DNA of 18,451 nucleotides from CAYMNU01 sp964391885 (lineage in GTDB: Archaea; Altiarchaeota; Altiarchaeia; JAFGQM01), in assembly GCA_964391885.1 (NCBI GenBank), contig CAYMNU010000028.1, positions 1 to 18,451 on the forward strand. Direction: 5' to 3'. Shown here one piece after another: positions 14,163 through 18,451 of this stretch. Positions within the stretch are counted from its first letter, which is position 1. Each line of letters opens with the position of its first letter. Position numbers and translations under genes: made by a program. A model generated the notes under the pieces. The model was not told the DNA's origin and made no database searches. It worked only from the letters and a program-made list of their open reading frames with translations.

Positions 14163-14170
14163 TTTTTTAA
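14163..14170 (+). promoter_or_regulatory. TATA box of the surface-protein gene
   Basis: TTTTTTAA is centred about 31 bases before the ATG at 14198, predicting a transcript with at most a few leader bases. An AGGGA immediately before the ATG is too close to act as a Shine-Dalgarno site. Confidence 0.45.
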
Positions 14171-14197
14171 CAAAGAACCCTAATTTTATCATAGGGA

Positions 14198-16093
14198 ATG
14201 GACCCATACTGCTTCAGGCGGCTTTTGCCTGCATACCCGTCTTGCTGTCGATCATTACTTTTGCTTGCCGGCCTTATTTTGTCTATTATCTGCTTCTCGA
14301 TACCGGCCTACGCCCTGACTTATGACGTATCCGAATGCGCAGGCAGTATAAACCTGGACGGCAGGAACAGCGAGGGCGCCTGGAACACCGCAGAGCACCA
14401 TGGCTTCGGAATGAGCGACTTCTGGTTCTGTTATGACAATGAGACATTGTACTTCTATGTTTATGTCGATGATGAAAGCCCGGATGGCAGCGACTGGTTT
14501 ATGGTTCATGTAGATATCAAGGGCGATGGCGGTGAGCTTGGGAATGACCATTACGGCTTCAGGGTTGGAAGAGACGGTGAACGCAGCGAGTTTAGGGGCG
14601 GCAACTCTCGAAGTAGGAGCAAATGGGATGCAAAGGTGAGGAACAGGTCTTCAGACTGGTCATTGGAACTGGGCATAGACCTGGAAAAACTGGGCATAGC
14701 TCCCGGCGACACCGCGCGGCTGCGCTTTGCAATGTCGGCGCACGACAGCGAAAGCAGTACTGAATACGGGCCTCTTGCGACGGTGGCGGACTGGGATCCT
14801 GACACATGGCCCTATTTGAGACCTTTTGAGGGCTCCTGGGGGGAGCCTGAGAACAGCCCTCCGCAACTTAGCCATGGTTCCGTAAGCTCGCTTAGCGGAA
14901 GTAATATAGAGGGAAACTACAGATTCAGAATAAGATATAGTGACGCTGATGGAGACGAAGCCAGCGAAATAAAAGTACACATAGGGGCTGCAGATTACAT
15001 CATGCAGAAAGATGGCAGCTGCGACCCAGCCATCGCTTGCGAATATAGCTATACGAGAGAGCTTTCGCCGGGCAACCACAGTTTTTACTTCAGCGCCAGT
15101 GATGGGACAGAATCGGCCAGGTTCCCTGAGAATGAGACACTCTGGGTAAATGTAGGTAGCATAAACAAGAAACCAATTTTACGCATAAGCGGGCCTGCAG
15201 AGGGTACAAAGGCGAGTGGTACTGTGAGAGTGTTTGGAACTGCCAGCGACCCCGATGGTGTTGACGACCTCGATTATGTAGAGCTGCGCATAGGTGCAGG
15301 GCCTTGGATGCACGCAACAGGGGCATCCAACTGGGAGAAGATACTGGATATCGAGGAGCTTTACAAAGGCCAGCACATCATCTACGCCAGGGCAATCGAT
15401 AAGGGCGGCATGGTCTCGGATATGGAATCGGTGAGTATACTTGTAGAGGTTCAAGAAGATCCCTGCCTGACACCGGAGCAGCTTGTGGCATGGGCCATGG
15501 CAGACGACGATAGCGACGGCATGCCAAACGCATGGGAGCTTGCCTATGGCCTGGATCCGAACGATGCCTCTGACGCTGCGTTGGACAAAGACGGTGACGG
15601 CTTTACGAATCTAGAGGAGTTTCAGGGAGGGACAAACCCGGAAAATCCCTTGTCTTATCCCGGGGCTCATCTTGATTGCGAATGTGAACCATGTGAGCAG
15701 AAGGGTGCGGGCGTTGACATTGGGCCCATACTGATAGTACTTATTCTCATAATAATAGCTGGTGCAGGCCTGATAATGTACCAGAGGCAAATGGGCAAGG
15801 GCCATCGCCCAAAGACCATACCGAAAGTTCTTCCCCTTCCCGAACTGCCTAAGCTTCCGGATTTGCCAGATGAACAAGCTAGCACGGAAACCCCAGATGC
15901 TATTTCAGAAAAGTCAGGGAGTGGAGAGGAAGCCCCCGAAGAAAAGGAAAAACCAGGGGAGGAGGATTATGGGGGAGAGGAAAAAGTTGAAGGAGAAGAG
16001 GAAAAATCAGTACTCGAAAGCCCGATAGACGAGATTCCTGAAGGGGCTGGGGATGCCTGGATGGAATCCAAAAAGATGAGGCTTAAGGATTAG
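14198..16093 (+). CDS. Large cell-surface protein: CBM9/DOMON-like domain, Ig-like repeats, Ca-binding repeats, TM anchor
   Basis: 631 residues. A signal peptide (hydrophobic 19-35, likely cleavage after AYA at 39) leads to a CBM9/DOMON-like domain (about 45-210: INLDGRNSEGAWNTA, NETLYFYVYVDDES, WSLELGIDLEKLGI), a fold that binds sugars or haem. Two Ig/cadherin-like beta domains follow (about 220-318 and 323-420), containing YSDADGDEAS and TASDPDGVDDLDYVELRI. Next is a thrombospondin-3/dockerin-like calcium region (436-482) with DDDSDGMPNAWELAYGLDP and DKDGDGFTNLEEF. A CECEPC motif (494-499) and one TM helix (about 507-528) precede a 100-residue cytoplasmic tail rich in Glu and Pro. It is type I in topology: outside binding module, inside acidic tail. 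No protease or hydrolase site was seen, so adhesion, matrix or sensing is the likely role. Confidence 0.85.
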   Translation: MDPYCFRRLLPAYPSCCRSLLLLAGLILSIICFSIPAYALTYDVSECAGSINLDGRNSEGAWNTAEHHGFGMSDFWFCYDNETLYFYVYVDDESPDGSDWFMVHVDIKGDGGELGNDHYGFRVGRDGERSEFRGGNSRSRSKWDAKVRNRSSDWSLELGIDLEKLGIAPGDTARLRFAMSAHDSESSTEYGPLATVADWDPDTWPYLRPFEGSWGEPENSPPQLSHGSVSSLSGSNIEGNYRFRIRYSDADGDEASEIKVHIGAADYIMQKDGSCDPAIACEYSYTRELSPGNHSFYFSASDGTESARFPENETLWVNVGSINKKPILRISGPAEGTKASGTVRVFGTASDPDGVDDLDYVELRIGAGPWMHATGASNWEKILDIEELYKGQHIIYARAIDKGGMVSDMESVSILVEVQEDPCLTPEQLVAWAMADDDSDGMPNAWELAYGLDPNDASDAALDKDGDGFTNLEEFQGGTNPENPLSYPGAHLDCECEPCEQKGAGVDIGPILIVLILIIIAGAGLIMYQRQMGKGHRPKTIPKVLPLPELPKLPDLPDEQASTETPDAISEKSGSGEEAPEEKEKPGEEDYGGEEKVEGEEEKSVLESPIDEIPEGAGDAWMESKKMRLKD

Positions 16094-16127
16094 TCTGTTA
16101 TTAATTTTTTGTTAATTGGTTTAAAGG

Positions 16128-16135
16128 CTTTTAAC
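16128..16135 (+). promoter_or_regulatory. TATA box of the 417-residue coiled-coil protein gene
   Basis: CTTTTAAC is centred 26 bases before the ATG at 16158, which has no Shine-Dalgarno sequence. This is consistent with a leaderless transcript. Confidence 0.5.
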
Positions 16136-16157
16136 CTCTAATCTCCGCGTCGCTAAA

Positions 16158-17411
16158 ATGGGATTCTTTGATAAGTTGCTGGGCTCCGGAAAGCCTGTTG
16201 TACAAGTGGAAAAGCTAGAGTTCTCAGAGCTTAGTCAGTGGCTGGAGAGCCAAAAAAGGGGTTTGGTCGGGGGCGAGGATCGGGCACAATTGTTTTCAGA
16301 TGAACTCCCTGGTGCCATATCATCACTTAAAAAAAGGCTTGATGAGCTTGAGAAATCAAAGATCAGCAGGGACGTGCCCCAGAGGGTGATAGCGATAGTG
16401 TCCAGTTCCAGGGATAACTATGCCCATAAAATAAGGAGAATTATTGAGGGTCTTGGCGGGGGCGATGCAATCGAGCTGAGCGATATACTCAATGCATCGC
16501 TTTCAGAGCTCAAGGAGACAGACCTCAAATACGGGGAAAGGGTGAACTACGGGTTTCCAGATGAGCTTGGAAAAGTCAAAAAGGAGCTCAACCGCATAGT
16601 CTCTATTTCCGACTCGCTTAACCGGCTGCTCGGTGAGCGAAAAACCAGGCTAAATCAGCTTAAGGATATTGAAAATTGCTTTGAGGAGACCAATAGAATA
16701 TCGAAAAATATCTCCGAGCTGAAGGAAAGGCGGCGAGCTGAGGAAAAGGAGCTCTCGGCAGCGAAAGAAGAAATGGCCTCTAAAGAGAAGGAAATTAATA
16801 AAATGGCGAGCGGCGAAAGTGCCAGGAAGATAGCCGCCATAGAAGCAGAACTCGAAGAGCTGGGAAGGAAAAAACAGGAGCTTGTAAACTATGTGCTCAA
16901 CACCCTGGGCCCGCTCAGGCGCGTTTTCAAGAAATATTCGAAGGCAGTGAAAGACGGAAAGGCATCGGGAATAAATGTAGAGAAATACGCTGACGATCCG
17001 GTAAGCACCTACCTCTGGGGTGAGCATACCCTGCCCGAATTACTGCCCAAGATGATGAAAGCCGTGCAGACTGGGCTTTTGGGGCTTGACTCTGCAGAGA
17101 GTGAAAAATCCCTGAAAAAAATGCGTGCAATAAGTTTCTCCTATCTTGAGAAGGCCAGGTCAGAGCACAATTCGGTGGTGGGAAAAATCCGCAGCCTCGA
17201 ACTGCAAATAAGAGAGCTTAGCGTAAGCGACGAGATTGAGAAGCTGAAGAGAGAGGTCGGGGGCGCTAATTCAAAGATTGCAAGCCTTGAGAAAAGAATC
17301 GAGAAGCTAGATGATGAGATAGAGGTGGAGAAATCAAAGCTGGAAGAAGTCAAAAAAGACCTGGAAAACAAAATAGCCTCTTTTACCGGCGGGCAACGAG
17401 AACTCGCCTAG
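16158..17411 (+). CDS. Long coiled-coil protein, unknown function
   Basis: 417 residues; specific family not recognised. It starts MGFFDKLLGSGKP, a short amphipathic segment like those that tether proteins to membranes. Residues 150-245 and 335-410 are heptad-like, Lys/Glu-rich coiled coils (for example LKERRRAEEKELSAAKEEM and EKLKREVGGANSKIASLEKR). Between them is a more globular region (about 245-330: LNTLGPLRRVFKKYSKAV, DDPVSTYLWGEHTLPELLP, TGLLGLDSAES). The two coils could fold back on each other with the middle as a tip, as in SMC/Rad50-like or tethering proteins, but there are no Walker A or B motifs, so it is not an ATPase. It is a single gene with its own promoter, and the TAG stop shares CTAG with the convergent methyltransferase-like gene. 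Confidence 0.78.
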   Translation: MGFFDKLLGSGKPVVQVEKLEFSELSQWLESQKRGLVGGEDRAQLFSDELPGAISSLKKRLDELEKSKISRDVPQRVIAIVSSSRDNYAHKIRRIIEGLGGGDAIELSDILNASLSELKETDLKYGERVNYGFPDELGKVKKELNRIVSISDSLNRLLGERKTRLNQLKDIENCFEETNRISKNISELKERRRAEEKELSAAKEEMASKEKEINKMASGESARKIAAIEAELEELGRKKQELVNYVLNTLGPLRRVFKKYSKAVKDGKASGINVEKYADDPVSTYLWGEHTLPELLPKMMKAVQTGLLGLDSAESEKSLKKMRAISFSYLEKARSEHNSVVGKIRSLELQIRELSVSDEIEKLKREVGGANSKIASLEKRIEKLDDEIEVEKSKLEEVKKDLENKIASFTGGQRELA

Positions 17412-17935
17412 CCCATCCAAAGCTGCAGCTCGTCAAGGCCTTCCTTAAGCTGAATGGGGTTTTTCCTGCCAGTCTGCGACAGCCAGCCTGAATCGAGATA
17501 TCCTTTCTCAAAATAAGGATCTTGCGGAACTGCCTTTTTTATGAATTCCCCTAGGCCCCTGTTGCGTATCACAGAATCGCGCGGCTTGAAGACTCCGGAC
17601 CAGACGGCCCAGACTTTGAAGACCGTATCGGGAAACCGGCCGCCCCCCATATCTATTGTAAGGACATCACAATGTTTTACAATCTTGAGCACCTTGTCAA
17701 CAGTCTCGAAGAATCGGACATCGCCCTTTATGAAAATCACATTGTCCTTCTTTTGCCTGAATGCTTTCTCGGATTGCTCAGCCTTGTCCACTGCTATAAC
17801 CGTTTCGGCCTTTTCGGAGATTACCTTTGTGCTGCCCCCTATGTGCGGCCCTATCTCTATCACAGTGTCGCCGGGCCTAAGCACCACGGAAAGAAGATTG
17901 TGATAACCTTTCTGGTCATAGACTACTGATATCAT
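17408..17935 (-). CDS. Class I SAM-dependent methyltransferase-like protein
   Basis: 175 residues with a Rossmann methyltransferase core. Motif I is VIEIGPHIGGSTKVI (25-39), motif II is the acidic end of strand 2 in VIAVDKAE (46-53), and then come VIFIKGDVRFF (66-76) and strand 4 DVLTIDMGGGRFPD (90-103). The Gly-rich loop and acidic residues should bind SAM. The C-terminal part (SVIRNRGLGEFIKKA, GYLDSGWLSQTGRKNP) probably sets the substrate, which I cannot name; no NPPY motif of base N-methyltransferases is seen. It is short for the family and single-domain. The ATG at 17935 has a minus-strand TATA box 27 bases upstream and no Shine-Dalgarno. It is divergent from the zinc-ribbon gene and overlaps the convergent coiled-coil gene by 4 bases. 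Confidence 0.78.
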   Translation of the reverse strand: MISVVYDQKGYHNLLSVVLRPGDTVIEIGPHIGGSTKVISEKAETVIAVDKAEQSEKAFRQKKDNVIFIKGDVRFFETVDKVLKIVKHCDVLTIDMGGGRFPDTVFKVWAVWSGVFKPRDSVIRNRGLGEFIKKAVPQDPYFEKGYLDSGWLSQTGRKNPIQLKEGLDELQLWMG

Positions 17936-17941
17936 GGGTTA

Positions 17942-17965
17942 TTTTATAAAGCAAACCCTTAAATA
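17942..17965. promoter_or_regulatory. Divergent promoter of the methyltransferase-like and zinc-ribbon/chorismate mutase genes
   Basis: In the 46-base gap, TTAAATA (17959-17965) read on the minus strand as TATTTAA is centred 27 bases before the methyltransferase ATG. TTTTATAAA (17942-17950) lies about 35 bases before the plus-strand ATG at 17982. The two promoters therefore overlap and may interfere with each other. An AAAGGA at 17965-17970 may be a weak ribosome binding site for the plus-strand gene. Confidence 0.45.
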
Positions 17966-17981
17966 AAGGATATAAGCGCAA

Positions 17982-18137
17982 ATGAAGTGTGAATTATGCG
18001 GAGCGGATATTAAGGAGGGCGCCCTTGGAAAGATTAGGGGGACTTATATAGTCAAAGGCAGGAAGAAGCTGGCAGTCTGCAGCGGCTGCCAGAAATCCGG
18101 GAAAAACCTAAAGGAAACATTGGCGGGGAAACTATGA
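17982..18137 (+). CDS. 51-residue zinc-ribbon protein
   Basis: A short reading frame from the ATG at 17982 to a TGA at 18135-18137. It begins MKCELCGADIKEG and continues LAVCSGCQKSGKN. C3/C6 and C33/C36 form a clear two-knuckle treble-clef or zinc-ribbon site. The pattern resembles the N-terminal zinc ribbon of archaeal multiprotein bridging factor 1 (aMBF1), but the helix-turn-helix that follows in aMBF1 is absent. The C-terminus is basic (KSGKNLKETLAGKL). It overlaps the chorismate mutase start in ATGA, so the two genes are co-translated; whether they share a role is unknown. The four conserved-type Cys and the tight overlap make it a likely real gene. Confidence 0.78.
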   Translation: MKCELCGADIKEGALGKIRGTYIVKGRKKLAVCSGCQKSGKNLKETLAGKL

Positions 18138-18421
18138 AAGCAGAGGGTGAAAGCGGGATAGGGAGATATAGGGCCGAGATAGATGAGATAGACATGGCCC
18201 TGCTGCAGCTTATCGCCAGGAGAAGGGAGGTTGCCCTTGAGATAGCCAAGATTAAACAGGGTATAGGCTCACAGGACGATGAGGAACGTATGAGAAATGT
18301 CCTGTGCGCGGTCGAAGCTAAGGCGAGTGAGCTGGGGCTTGACAAGAGCGAGATAAGAGAGATATGGAAAGAGCTTATAGCCTACATGATAAAAGAGCAG
18401 ATGCGCAAATACCCTTATTGA
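18134..18421 (+). CDS. aroQ: Chorismate mutase, AroQ class
   Basis: 95-residue all-helical enzyme that rearranges chorismate to prephenate, the branch point to Phe and Tyr. Comparison with the E. coli AroQ domain places the active-site residues: R13 (E. coli R11) in YRAEIDEID, R30 (R28) in ARRREVALEIAKIK, K41 (K39), the DDEERMRNV segment for the D48-R51-E52 region, and Q89 (Q88) near the C-terminus in IKEQM. All are present, so it should be active. It is a free-standing mutase, not fused to prephenate dehydratase or dehydrogenase as in many bacteria. It follows the zinc-ribbon gene in a 4-base overlap. Other aromatic-pathway genes are not in the window. Confidence 0.9.
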   Translation: MKAEGESGIGRYRAEIDEIDMALLQLIARRREVALEIAKIKQGIGSQDDEERMRNVLCAVEAKASELGLDKSEIREIWKELIAYMIKEQMRKYPY

Positions 18422-18451
18422 TTCCGAGAACATCAAAACCCGCCGATTAAA

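Overview
This is an archaeal chromosome segment. Evidence for archaea: an Alba chromatin protein, deoxyhypusine synthase, an archaeal-style valyl-tRNA synthetase, a class III-length PRPP synthetase, a hexulose-phosphate synthase/RraA fusion, and A/T-rich TATA boxes placed 22-31 bases before start codons that mostly lack a Shine-Dalgarno site (leaderless genes). Genes are densely packed, with many 4-base ATGA overlaps and convergent genes that overlap at their stops. The lineage cannot be fixed from this window. An uncultivated euryarchaeal or DPANN-type archaeon is plausible; the bacterial-type AspRS points to past gene transfer.

Layout. 1-3526: end of a HAD phosphatase, valS, then convergent prs. 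3617-4530: a small acidic protein facing a two-gene unit (basic protein of unknown function and a DUF192 protein). 4578-6577: deoxyhypusine synthase and a PLP-dependent basic amino-acid decarboxylase with overlapping reading frames, probably a hypusine/polyamine unit. 6574-8558 (minus strand): three poorly characterised genes, namely a membrane-anchored extracytoplasmic protein, an acidic coiled-coil protein and a three-TM protein with a Lys/Pro-rich tail. 8648-9712 (minus): a free-standing protein resembling the N-terminal domain of class III/IV lanthipeptide synthetases, the most unusual gene here. 9774-11042: HPS-RraA fusion. 11216-14090: albA, a Zn-ribbon/KH-domain protein, bacterial-type aspS, and a small Lys-rich protein with a Cys cluster. 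14198-17411: a large cell-surface protein and a long coiled-coil protein. 17408-17935 (minus): a SAM-methyltransferase-like protein. 17982-18421: a 51-residue zinc-ribbon protein overlapping an AroQ chorismate mutase.

Functional links. HPS run in reverse yields ribulose 5-phosphate, which after isomerisation feeds Prs. The decarboxylase may make the diamine precursor of the aminobutyl donor used by deoxyhypusine synthase. Alba, the KH protein, AspRS and ValS are information-processing genes. No tRNA, rRNA, CRISPR array, IS element or prophage gene was seen. No stretch above 300 bases lacks a gene; the longest gap (11043-11215) holds a weak hairpin and the albA promoter.
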